Assembly: GCA_026388155.1 (NCBI GenBank)
Contig: JAPLKI010000021.1
Span: forward strand, 1 to 64,000
Length of the DNA stretch: 64,000 nucleotides
Reading direction: 5' to 3'
Source: Elusimicrobiota bacterium
GTDB taxonomy: Bacteria; Elusimicrobiota; Elusimicrobia; Elusimicrobiales; UBA9959
Shown here: positions 39,970-47,067 of the stretch, piece by piece
Layout of the letters: each line of letters starts with the position of its first letter
Numbering within the stretch: the stretch's first letter is position 1
Program-made: the position numbers and the translations under genes
Notes under the pieces: model-generated
Database searches by the model: none
Seen by the model: only the letters and a program-made list of their open reading frames with translations
Told to the model about the DNA's origin: nothing

Positions 39970-40464
39970 TTATTTGCAACTTGCCCGAGCGAGCAGGAAG
40001 AGGTAATCGGCCAGGCGGTTAAGGTAAACCGCGCAGGGTTTGGCTTTTTTTACATGCCAGGCGAGTATTTCGGCTGAGCGGCATCGGGCGCGGGCTAAAT
40101 GCAGCACGGCTTCCGCCTCGTTTTTGCCCGGAACCGCAAAAGATTTGAGTTCAGGCAGGCTTTCGGCCAGGCGGGTTATTTCTTTTTCAAGCTTCCGGGT
40201 TCCGGATTCTATTGTTTTTGAATTATCAAGCCCGGCTATGTGTGAGGAAAGCGCGAAGAGATTCTTTTGCGCGTCTTCGAGCCCGGCCCGCTCTTTGGCG
40301 GCCGGGCCCTTAAGGGTTTTGGCAAGCCCCAGCCAGGCGTTCAACTCGTCTATAAGGGCGTTCGCTTTCACGCGCACATCGGTTTTTGAAACCCGTCTTC
40401 CCAAAAGCAGGCCGGTTGTTCCGTCGTCGCCCCTGCCCATGGCCGGTTTAAATCTTTTTGGCAT
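39970..40464 (-). CDS. Cob(I)alamin adenosyltransferase, PduO type
   Basis: Transfers the adenosyl group of ATP to cob(I)alamin. The 164-aa protein has the PduO ATP-binding opening GRGDDGTTGLLLGRRVSKTD and the helical-bundle wording VRVKANALIDELNAWLG, ARARCRSAEILAW and YLNRLADYLFLLAR with the Arg and Asn typical of the active site. Its start overlaps the end of the upstream gene by 17 nt. No cobalamin-dependent enzyme or riboswitch was seen in the window. Confidence 0.9.
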   Translation of the reverse strand: MPKRFKPAMGRGDDGTTGLLLGRRVSKTDVRVKANALIDELNAWLGLAKTLKGPAAKERAGLEDAQKNLFALSSHIAGLDNSKTIESGTRKLEKEITRLAESLPELKSFAVPGKNEAEAVLHLARARCRSAEILAWHVKKAKPCAVYLNRLADYLFLLARASCK

Positions 40465-40867
40465 CGGGAAATTCCTTTATTTTTTTGCCGACTATGCTCC
40501 GTATCTCCTCCGGCAGAAGCCCGGCGGCCTGTTCAAAACGGTCGTAAATGTTTTTTGTGTCGAACACGCCGTCTGAGACAAGCACCGGGGACGATTTATG
40601 AGCGCCCGACGGGAAATCTCCGTCGTCTATTGCGTTATGGGTGTAGCCGGCGCTTCTGGTCCAGGTTAAAGCCCGCGGATGGCCTTCGCGGTCATAACAC
40701 AGCTGAAATCCGTCTATGGAGCCGTCCGCTTCAGTCGCGGACAGTCCGCCTGAGGCGGAACAGGCCGGTGGCACAAACCAGACTATAAGGTCAAAAAATT
40801 CGTCCGCGAACCACCGCCTCGGAGGTTCCCCCTGCGTCTGCCGTATGTTTTTTTCCTCACGCAGCAT
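40448..40867 (-). CDS. Conserved hypothetical protein with an in-frame palindromic insertion
   Basis: A small family I recognise only by its wording, with no known function: RRWFADEFFDLIVWF, GFQLCYDREGHPRALTW, VSDGVFDTKNIYDRFEQAAGLLPEEIRSIV. In family members the D-L-I-V-W block is followed almost directly by a D-G-x-I-x-GFQLCYD segment. Here about 15 residues (VPPACSASGGLSATEA) are inserted, encoded by DNA containing the palindrome tccgcctgaggcgga. It overlaps the adenosyltransferase gene, so the two are probably cotranscribed. Confidence 0.65.
   Translation of the reverse strand: MLREEKNIRQTQGEPPRRWFADEFFDLIVWFVPPACSASGGLSATEADGSIDGFQLCYDREGHPRALTWTRSAGYTHNAIDDGDFPSGAHKSSPVLVSDGVFDTKNIYDRFEQAAGLLPEEIRSIVGKKIKEFPDAKKI
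40733..40772. repeat. In-gene palindromic insertion
   Basis: Contains tccgcc (40745-40750), a 3-nt loop and ggcgga (40754-40759), with further G+C-rich flanks. It codes for the residues that interrupt the hypothetical protein at 40448-40867. The same core, with one loop difference, forms the terminator at 20751-20781. Confidence 0.5.
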
Positions 40868-40953
40868 ATAACGGATATTTTACAAATATAGTCAGGCAGG
40901 CGGGGAAAAGATAACAGGAAAATATCGCCGCCTTCCGCTTACGCGCGCGGCCG

Positions 40954-40979
40954 GAATGGTATAATTGACTTATTGAGGT
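40954..40979 (+). promoter_or_regulatory. Possible promoter and ribosome binding site of the small nfu gene
   Basis: TATAAT at 40960-40965 is preceded by TGG, an extended -10 arrangement. No good -35 is visible at the expected distance. The ribosome binding site GAGGTG lies at 40975-40980, 8 nt before the ATG at 40989. Confidence 0.4.
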
Positions 40980-40988
40980 GATACATCT

Positions 40989-41213
40989 ATGAAAGATAAA
41001 GTTGAAAAAGTGATAAAAAAAATAAAACCCATGCTGGCCGCTGACGGCGGCTCGGTGGAACTGCTGGGCGTGGATGAAAAAACGGGCGTGGTCACGGTAA
41101 AACTTACCGGAGCCTGCGGCTGCTGCCCGCATGCCGCCATGACGCTTAAGCATGTGGTGGAAAAGATGATTAAGGAAGAAGTGCCGGAAGTTAAAGAGGT
41201 GGCGGTGGACTGA
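40989..41213 (+). CDS. Small stand-alone Nfu-domain Fe-S carrier
   Basis: Seventy-four residues form just the Nfu domain, ending in a CxxCP cluster site: VEKVIKKIKPMLAADGGSVELLG, then GACGCCPHAAMTLKHVVEKMI. It probably carries or transfers an Fe-S cluster, complementing the three-domain NifU at 18595-19428, whose own Nfu domain it resembles. It is preceded by a likely promoter and followed by a word-repeat segment. Confidence 0.88.
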   Translation: MKDKVEKVIKKIKPMLAADGGSVELLGVDEKTGVVTVKLTGACGCCPHAAMTLKHVVEKMIKEEVPEVKEVAVD

Positions 41214-41367
41214 GGAGAAATGCAAAGTTTAAAATGTAAAATGGCGGAAAAGATTGCGCGCCGGTTAAAACCAATCGTTAATTTTTCGGTTTAGGCCGGT
41301 TTTTCTGTCCGGTTTTCCTCTCAATTTTTCACTTTTCATTTTGCATTTTTCACTTTACACTTTGAGT
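41212..41367. repeat. Word-repeat hairpin between nfu and the PHP gene
   Basis: The left part (gaggagaaatgcaaag, tttaaaatgtaaaatgg) is complementary in words to the right part (cacttttcattttgca, then tttttcactttacacttt and gag). The middle repeats a ccggtt/aaccgg theme. Arms start at the nfu stop codon and end 6 nt before the ATG of the PHP gene. An alternative TTG start of the PHP gene falls inside the right arm. Confidence 0.65.
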
Positions 41368-41373
41368 TTTCTT

Positions 41374-42192
41374 ATGCCGTCTTCCCCGTTGATAAATCTT
41401 CATAACCATTCCGCCCACTCTGACGGCACGCTTGCGCCGGAGGCGCTGGCCCGGACGGCCGCGCGGGCCGGTATAAATTTTTTTTCTCTCACCGACCACG
41501 ACATGACCGCCGGCTGGGCCGAGATGGAGCCGGCTTTAAAAGAGGCCGGCATAATTTATTGTTACGGGGTGGAATTCAGTTCCAGTCTGCACGACAGTTT
41601 GCATATACTTGGCTACGGCCTGGATCCGGCAAACCCGGCGCTGCTCGCGAAGGCCGCAATTTTCCGGGCGAAGCGTCTTGAAAGGCTGAAAACAATAATA
41701 GGGCTCTTGCGCGGCCTCGGCCTTGAAATTTCGTATGAGGAATTGCCGTTTGGCGACAGCCATACCTTAGGCCGCCCGCACATAGCGGACCTGCTTAAAA
41801 AGAAAGGTTTCGTAAAAACGCGCAAGGAGGCTTTTGAAAGATACATCGGCCGGGGGCGCCCCGCCTATGCGCCGCCGAACGGACCCGGCATAGAGGAAGC
41901 CATTCAAACGATCAAAGCGGCCGGCGGCTTTGCGGTGCTGGCCCATCCGGGCGTGGTTGTTAAAATTCTTGACCTTCCCGCCTGGAAAGACATGGGCCTG
42001 GACGGGATCGAGGCCTTTTATCCGTCGCACAGCAATACGCTTACCAGGGAGTTTATCGCGCTTGCCGCGCGTTACGGCCTTTTTATCACCGCCGGTATAG
42101 ATTTTCACGGCCCCGGTACGGACCGCGACAGGATGTTCGGGTTTGAATACAGCGAAGAAATGTTCAAAGGGATTAAAAAGGCGTTTATATGA
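41374..42192 (+). CDS. PHP-domain metal-dependent phosphoesterase (RNase AM / YciV-like)
   Basis: The trinuclear-metal PHP motifs are clear: NLHNHSAHSDGTLAPEAL (H-x-H-x-x-x-SDG), SLTDHDM, GVEFSSSLHD, GRPHIADLL, VLAHPGV and a final GIDFHGP. This is the YciV/TrpH family, some members of which are 5'-nucleotidases or 5'-3' exoribonucleases; the substrate here is not known. The ATG at 41374 places the motif 8 residues from the start. It overlaps the glycerophosphodiesterase gene by 4 nt. Confidence 0.88.
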   Translation: MPSSPLINLHNHSAHSDGTLAPEALARTAARAGINFFSLTDHDMTAGWAEMEPALKEAGIIYCYGVEFSSSLHDSLHILGYGLDPANPALLAKAAIFRAKRLERLKTIIGLLRGLGLEISYEELPFGDSHTLGRPHIADLLKKKGFVKTRKEAFERYIGRGRPAYAPPNGPGIEEAIQTIKAAGGFAVLAHPGVVVKILDLPAWKDMGLDGIEAFYPSHSNTLTREFIALAARYGLFITAGIDFHGPGTDRDRMFGFEYSEEMFKGIKKAFI

Positions 42193-42920
42193 AAATAATA
42201 GCTCATCGCGGGGCTTCAGGTTATGCCCCCGAGAACACGCTCGCGGCTTTTGAACTGGCGGTTAAAATGGGCGCCAGCTATTTTGAATTTGATGTGCACC
42301 GCACCAGAGACGGGATTCTGGTCGTTCACCACGATTTTGACTTAAAAAGAACGGCCGCGAAAGAGGTTAAAATAGCGGAGCTCTCATACGCCGAACTGAA
42401 AAAAATAAATGTGGCCGCGCATTTTGCCGCAAACCCGTCTTTCCAGAGGATCCCAAAGCTTGAGGAAGTGATGGAGATTATTGAACCTGCCGCGTGCTGG
42501 CTGAATTTTGAGATAAAGAACGATAATAATGTATACCCCGGCATCGAGGCGGAGCTGCTAGCTTTTTTGCGCTCAAGGCCCGGCCTTTTTGAAAAGGCGC
42601 TGGTTTCAAGCTTTGATTACGGCACGCTTAAACGCCTCCGGAAACTTTCCCCTGAACTGCGCCTCGGTTATTTGGGCAACAGCCTGAATACCGTCCCGCT
42701 GCTTCCGGCGCTGAAAAAAGCGAAAGCCGTGGGAGCGGTCAATTTCAACATGAGCAGCCGCCTGGCTTTCAAGCTGAATGTGGCGGCGCTGAAGAAAGCC
42801 GGTTTCGTCGTTTACGTTTATACCGTCAACGACAGGAAAACCGCCCTTAAAATGGAAAAAATCGGAGTGGACGGGATTTTCAGCAATTATCCGGATATAA
42901 TGGGGAAAGTTGGGAGTTGA
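42189..42920 (+). CDS. Glycerophosphodiester phosphodiesterase (GDPD)
   Basis: Hydrolyses glycerophosphodiesters to glycerol-3-phosphate and an alcohol. The 243-aa TIM barrel opens with the catalytic IAHRGASGYAPENTLAAFELAV and continues with EFDVHRTRDGILVVHHD, where the E-x-D and H are the metal and acid/base residues. VNFNMSSRL and VYTVNDRKTALKMEKIGVDGIFSNYPDIM complete the family pattern. No signal peptide, so cytoplasmic. Starts in the end of the PHP gene (ATGA). The stop codon lies inside the first words of a word-repeat hairpin. Confidence 0.92.
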   Translation: MKIIAHRGASGYAPENTLAAFELAVKMGASYFEFDVHRTRDGILVVHHDFDLKRTAAKEVKIAELSYAELKKINVAAHFAANPSFQRIPKLEEVMEIIEPAACWLNFEIKNDNNVYPGIEAELLAFLRSRPGLFEKALVSSFDYGTLKRLRKLSPELRLGYLGNSLNTVPLLPALKKAKAVGAVNFNMSSRLAFKLNVAALKKAGFVVYVYTVNDRKTALKMEKIGVDGIFSNYPDIMGKVGS

Positions 42921-43000
42921 GAGTTGTGAGTTTGGAGTTTAAAGATTTTAAACTCTTGAGCTCTTAACGCATAACTCCAGACTCAAAACTCTTAACTCTT
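42908..43000. repeat. Word-repeat hairpin between the GDPD gene and nadA
   Basis: Left arm gagttgagagttgtgagt (from 42915) and onward through ggagtttaaag; right arm aactcttgagctcttaac ... actcaaaactcttaactct. A 27-nt stretch of the left arm pairs with the right arm with four mismatches. All words are variants of gagtt. The arm includes the GDPD stop codon (42918-42920) and ends 3 nt before the nadA ATG, leaving nadA without a usual ribosome binding site. Confidence 0.75.
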
Positions 43001-43002
43001 TT

Positions 43003-44025
43003 ATGGCTTCAATAACTGAAAACGAGATAAAGGAAGAGGCCAAACGGCTGATGGCGCTGGGGCTTCACCACAAGTGCGTGGAAGGGCGGCTGGACCATAT
43101 AGCGGCCCTTACGCTTGAGATAAACAGGCTTAAAAAAGAAAAAAACGCCGTGATCTGCGCGCATGTCTACCAGACGTCGGAGATAATACTGGGCATAGGG
43201 GACTTTGCGGGAGATTCTTACAAGCTGGCCGACGATTCGCGCCGTACGGCGGCTGATATAATTGTTTTCTGCGGCGTGCGTTTCATGGCCGAAACCGCGG
43301 CCGTTTTAAATCCCTCGAAGAAAGTTTATATTCCCTCCCTCAATGCCGGCTGCTCCCTCAGTGAAAGCGTGACCGCCGAAGATGTGCGCGGGCTCAGGGC
43401 CGCGCATCCCGGCGCGCCGGTGGCGACTTACATAAACACCCCGGCTGAAGTTAAGGCGGAGTCCGACTGCATTGTGACAAGCGCCAACGCCGAAAAGATA
43501 TTGCGCCGTATCTACGAAAAGAATAAAAAGGTGATTTTTATCCCCGACAAGTTCATGGGTGCGAATTTGGCCGGGGTTTTGGGTAAAACGCCCGGCACGG
43601 ATATGATCTTGTGGAATGGGACCTGCGTGGTGCATGAACATTTTGACGCGCGCGTAATAGCGCTTTACCGGAAAAAATATCCCGGCTTAGCGGTGCTCGC
43701 GCACGCGGAGTGCCCCTCCGACATAATAAACGCCGTGGATTATATGGGCGGCACCGGCGACATGATGCGCTATGTGGAAAGCACTAACGCCGCCGCCTAT
43801 CTGCTGGTCACGGAGTGCGGTTTCGGGGAGCTGGCGCGCATAAAATTTCCGGATAAAAATTTCATCGCCATGTGCCGACTGTGCCCGTATATGAAAGCCG
43901 TTACGCTTGAAAATGTCCTTCAAACGCTTAAAAATCCTTCAAAGGAACAGCTTGTAACGGTCTCCCCCGAAATCGCGGCCCGTGCTAAAAAAGCCATAGA
44001 AAAAATGTTCGAGCTGGCCGCATAA
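43003..44025 (+). CDS. nadA: Quinolinate synthase A
   Basis: Condenses iminoaspartate with dihydroxyacetone phosphate to quinolinate, in de novo NAD synthesis. The family wording is present in 340 aa: AVICAHVYQTSEI, GDFAGDSYKLA, IVFCGVRFMAETAAVLNP, PSLNAGCSLSES, FIPDKFMGANLA, HAECPSDI, VTECGFGELARI and FIAMCRLCPYMKAVTLENVL. The cluster cysteines are in FCGVRF, AECPS and CRLCPYM regions. nadB/nadC are not in the window. Functionally related to nadD at 33203. The upstream word-repeat leaves little room for a Shine-Dalgarno sequence. Confidence 0.93.
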   Translation: MASITENEIKEEAKRLMALGLHHKCVEGRLDHIAALTLEINRLKKEKNAVICAHVYQTSEIILGIGDFAGDSYKLADDSRRTAADIIVFCGVRFMAETAAVLNPSKKVYIPSLNAGCSLSESVTAEDVRGLRAAHPGAPVATYINTPAEVKAESDCIVTSANAEKILRRIYEKNKKVIFIPDKFMGANLAGVLGKTPGTDMILWNGTCVVHEHFDARVIALYRKKYPGLAVLAHAECPSDIINAVDYMGGTGDMMRYVESTNAAAYLLVTECGFGELARIKFPDKNFIAMCRLCPYMKAVTLENVLQTLKNPSKEQLVTVSPEIAARAKKAIEKMFELAA

Positions 44026-44068
44026 CCAAAAAATAAACTGAATTTTTAGGGAAGGCTGAGGATAATAA

Positions 44069-45094
44069 ATGACAGGGCCGGATCTTAGAAATTATATCCG
44101 CGCTGAGCTTGCGGAGATACTGATTTCGCTTGGCGGGAAAAAATCCGGCGCGGCGCGGGTGTTTGACTGTCTGTACAGAAAAAACGCCGGGACCTTTGAG
44201 GCGATTGACGGCATTTCTGAAAGTGTCAGAGGCAAACTCGCGGCCGGATATTCCCTGGCACGGGTTTCGGCAACGGACAGACAGGTTTCGGCGGACGGAA
44301 CGGCAAAACTGCTTTTCAGGTTTCCTGACGGCGCGGCGGTCGAAAGCGTTGTGGTGCCAGGCAAAGACAGGGTTTCCGCCTGTTTGTCTTCACAGGCCGG
44401 CTGCGCCTGCGGCTGCGCTTTTTGCGCCACAGGTAAGCTTGGGTTTAAGCGTGACCTTTCCACCTCCGAAATATTGGGCCAGTTCGTCTCCTGCCAACGC
44501 GAAGCGGGCGGCGTCCTGAACAGCGTGGTGTTTATGGGGATGGGCGAGCCTTTTTTAAACTGGGAAAACGTTAAAAAAAGCATACTTATCCTTTCCGATA
44601 ATAAGGGTTATAACTTTCCGCAGACAAAAATGACGGTGTCAACGGTGGGTATCGTGCCGGTGATAAGGGAACTTGCGGAATCGGACCTTAAGATAAAACT
44701 GGCTATATCCATAATAACCGCCGATGAAAGCCAAAGGGCGGGACTTGTGCCGATGGACGCAAAATATCCTTTGGCGGAGGTGGTGGAGGCTGCGCGGCGG
44801 TATTGCCTGGCCAGGGGCGCTCAGGTGTTTTTTGAATACATTGTTTTTAGCGGGGAAAACGATTCCCCTTCGGCCGCGGAAAAATTCATTAAGCTGATCA
44901 GGGGCATTGACTGCCGGGTAAACCTTATCCCGCATAACCCGTGGCGCGGAAGCCCCGGCGCCGTGGGCCGCCCCGTGCGGGCCAAAGAATTCCAGAGGCT
45001 GTTGATCGCGGCCGGAATACGGACGTATCTGCGCATTGAAAAAGGTTCGGATATAATGGCGGCCTGCGGTCAACTCGCGGGCAGGGAGCTGTAG
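44069..45094 (+). CDS. rlmN: 23S rRNA A2503 / tRNA A37 C2-methyltransferase RlmN
   Basis: Radical-SAM methyltransferase acting on 23S rRNA A2503. The CxxxCxxC cluster site is C112, C116 and C119 in GCACGCAFCATGKLGFKRDL. The catalytic pair of cysteines corresponds to C105 (SACLSSQ) and C333 (IMAACGQLAG). MGMGEPFLNWENV and STVGIVPVIREL are further family blocks. Length 341 aa. The Cfr look-alike is excluded mainly by the GQ-type chromosomal wording and housekeeping context. Confidence 0.92.
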   Translation: MTGPDLRNYIRAELAEILISLGGKKSGAARVFDCLYRKNAGTFEAIDGISESVRGKLAAGYSLARVSATDRQVSADGTAKLLFRFPDGAAVESVVVPGKDRVSACLSSQAGCACGCAFCATGKLGFKRDLSTSEILGQFVSCQREAGGVLNSVVFMGMGEPFLNWENVKKSILILSDNKGYNFPQTKMTVSTVGIVPVIRELAESDLKIKLAISIITADESQRAGLVPMDAKYPLAEVVEAARRYCLARGAQVFFEYIVFSGENDSPSAAEKFIKLIRGIDCRVNLIPHNPWRGSPGAVGRPVRAKEFQRLLIAAGIRTYLRIEKGSDIMAACGQLAGREL

Positions 45095-45181
45095 AGCGGC
45101 TTTGGATTTAGCAACCATGTCATTCTTTTTGTAAAATACTGAACAGTCGGGGGGCAGGCGGGCAATACGGGAGCCACGGGC

Positions 45182-46204
45182 ATGCCGCAAAACAAGCCTT
45201 TAGAAAACAATTCATGCCGGCGTTATTGGTTTGCCATCCCTGTGTTTATTGCCGGGATGTGCGCGGGGTATTTCCTGGAAGACATCTGGCCGGGGGCCGG
45301 GAGCGTCTTAAGTGAGAGCACGGAAGTCCGCCAGGAAGGTTACAAGTTTATCAACCCGCTGCTGGAATGCGAGAACAGCTCGGCACGGATAAGCGTGTTG
45401 ATACGCTCTTTTAGGAAAGATCTTTTAGCTTTGGTGGCGCTCCATTCCAAAAGAGGGGACATATCAGATACCTCTATTTATTTCAGGGACCTGAATAGCG
45501 GTCCCTGGTACGGGTATAAGGAACAGGATAAGTTCCGGCCCGCCAGCCTTTTAAAAATCCCGATAGCGATGTCGTTTTATAAAGCCGCGGAAGACAACCC
45601 CGGGATCCTGAAAAAACAGATAAGATTTACGGTGGAACGCCCGATGCCTCCCGACAGGGTGCAAACCATAACTCCGAAAAGGAAAATTGAGCTGGGGAAG
45701 GAGTATACGGTCGAACAGCTTATTGAGGCTATGATCAGGTATTCCGATAACCAGGCTCTTTTTCTGCTTTACGGAAGTATCCCTGACTCTTATTTGTTCG
45801 ACCTCTACAAAGCCCTCGGCGTGGAAAATGACGTTATTGAAAAATTTGACGGGGAGTTATCCGTAAAGTCTTTCGCCACCTTTTACCGGATCCTTTTCAA
45901 TGCTTCATATCTGGACAGGGCGCATTCCGAGCAGCTCCTGTTTTTTCTGAGCGAAAGCGAATATGAAAACGCGTTAGTCGCCGGGCTTCCGGACGGGGTT
46001 CTGGCGGCCCACAAATTCGGCGAAGGCGGAACTTTGAGCGCGGAACGCCAGTTGGAGGATTGCGGGATAGTATATTACCCAGGGCGGCCCTACCTTTTGT
46101 GCGTCATGGCTAAGGGCAGAAAGCTAAGCAATCTTGAAAAATATATTAAAGCCATTTCCAGCCTTGTCTACGGCAGCATCAATTCCTCCATGCGGAAGAA
46201 ATAA
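45182..46204 (+). CDS. Class A beta-lactamase-fold serine hydrolase, membrane anchored
   Basis: An N-terminal membrane segment (about 15-32, RYWFAIPVFIAGMCAGYFL) precedes a penicillin-binding-type domain. The three active-site motifs are S122-L-L-K125 (RPASLLKIPIAM), S188-D-N190 (IRYSDNQALF) and the K-T-G-like H-K278-F-G280. I do not see the omega-loop E-x-x-L-N (Glu166) needed for efficient hydrolysis by class A beta-lactamases. A peptidoglycan-processing or inactive role is therefore as likely as resistance. 340 aa. Stands alone after rlmN. Confidence 0.78.
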   Translation: MPQNKPLENNSCRRYWFAIPVFIAGMCAGYFLEDIWPGAGSVLSESTEVRQEGYKFINPLLECENSSARISVLIRSFRKDLLALVALHSKRGDISDTSIYFRDLNSGPWYGYKEQDKFRPASLLKIPIAMSFYKAAEDNPGILKKQIRFTVERPMPPDRVQTITPKRKIELGKEYTVEQLIEAMIRYSDNQALFLLYGSIPDSYLFDLYKALGVENDVIEKFDGELSVKSFATFYRILFNASYLDRAHSEQLLFFLSESEYENALVAGLPDGVLAAHKFGEGGTLSAERQLEDCGIVYYPGRPYLLCVMAKGRKLSNLEKYIKAISSLVYGSINSSMRKK

Positions 46205-46246
46205 CGCGTCCGGACCCCGCCCCGGATCTGTGGCAAACATCCCCCC

Positions 46247-47020
46247 TCAGTCGGTGTTTTTTGGCTTTTCCCGGCGGAATTTTTTTTCGAATTTTGTCCC
46301 GGTTTCCACGCGCAAAACGGTTGCCGTATCTCCGGTCACTGCAAAATGCACGTCGTGATTCCACAGAAAAAATCCCAGGTCCATGCCGTCTTTCATCTGC
46401 GCCAGGTCGCGGGCGTTTCGCGGGTCATGCCGGAGCGTATCGGCTATCAATACCCTGAAATTCTGCCTGCCCGCCGCTTCAATTACGCGGATATCCTTAA
46501 GCGCCCGCGGAGAAAACGCCACTTTTAACACGGGGAAAGCGCTGCGCGCTGTCCAGCCGGCGTGCGCCCTGTCCGCGCTGTCGCTTGCGGGAAGGTATGG
46601 TTTGACGTCAAAAATCGGAGTGCCGTTTACCAGGTCCAGCCCCGAAAGATAAAGCGTGTCATTCTCCACGCGCTCAAGTTTCGCGAGCGACAGGCCCACG
46701 GGATTTGGGCGGTGGGGTGAACGCGAGGCGAAAACCCCTATCTTGCCGCCTTTGAGGCGCGGCGGATGAATTTTAGGGTGGAAGGTTTTATTTGTGTTTA
46801 AATGGAACCACGACAGGAGCCACACATGGCTGAATCCCGATAATCCGATAAGGGAGTGCTCCGGGGCGTATTGCGGATAAATACGCAGCTTGGCCCGGGC
46901 GCCGGGCGCCAGCTGCGGCTGGCGGGGAGTCCCGAATTTTTCCTGAAAACAGGATTCCAGCACGCCGATTATTTTTAACCCCGTAATTTCAGGGTAAGCC
47001 GCTTTTTGTTTTGAAAGCAT
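46247..47020 (-). CDS. trmO: tRNA m6t6A37 methyltransferase TrmO (TsaA-like)
   Basis: Methylates N6 of threonylcarbamoyladenosine-37 in tRNA-Thr. The UPF0066/YaeB beta-barrel wording is visible in IIGVLESCFQEKFGTPRQP, GFSHVWLLSWFH, FASRSPHRPNPVGLSLAKL, LSGLDLVNGTPIFDVKPYLP and a C-terminal domain with VIEAAGRQNFRVLIADTLRHDPR. 257 aa is the size of the two-domain E. coli-type protein. GAGGAAAACC precedes the ATG. Transcribed in the minus-strand block 46-55 kb. Confidence 0.9.
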   Translation of the reverse strand: MLSKQKAAYPEITGLKIIGVLESCFQEKFGTPRQPQLAPGARAKLRIYPQYAPEHSLIGLSGFSHVWLLSWFHLNTNKTFHPKIHPPRLKGGKIGVFASRSPHRPNPVGLSLAKLERVENDTLYLSGLDLVNGTPIFDVKPYLPASDSADRAHAGWTARSAFPVLKVAFSPRALKDIRVIEAAGRQNFRVLIADTLRHDPRNARDLAQMKDGMDLGFFLWNHDVHFAVTGDTATVLRVETGTKFEKKFRREKPKNTD

Positions 47021-47067
47021 TATGGTTTTCCTCTTTCACGACCGGCAGTTCCCGGTTATTGCCGCGC

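Noticed and set aside
39782-40006. 74-codon plus-strand open frame after argS
   Set aside because: Runs across the structured hairpin and the direct repeat and into the adenosyltransferase gene; no protein-like features.
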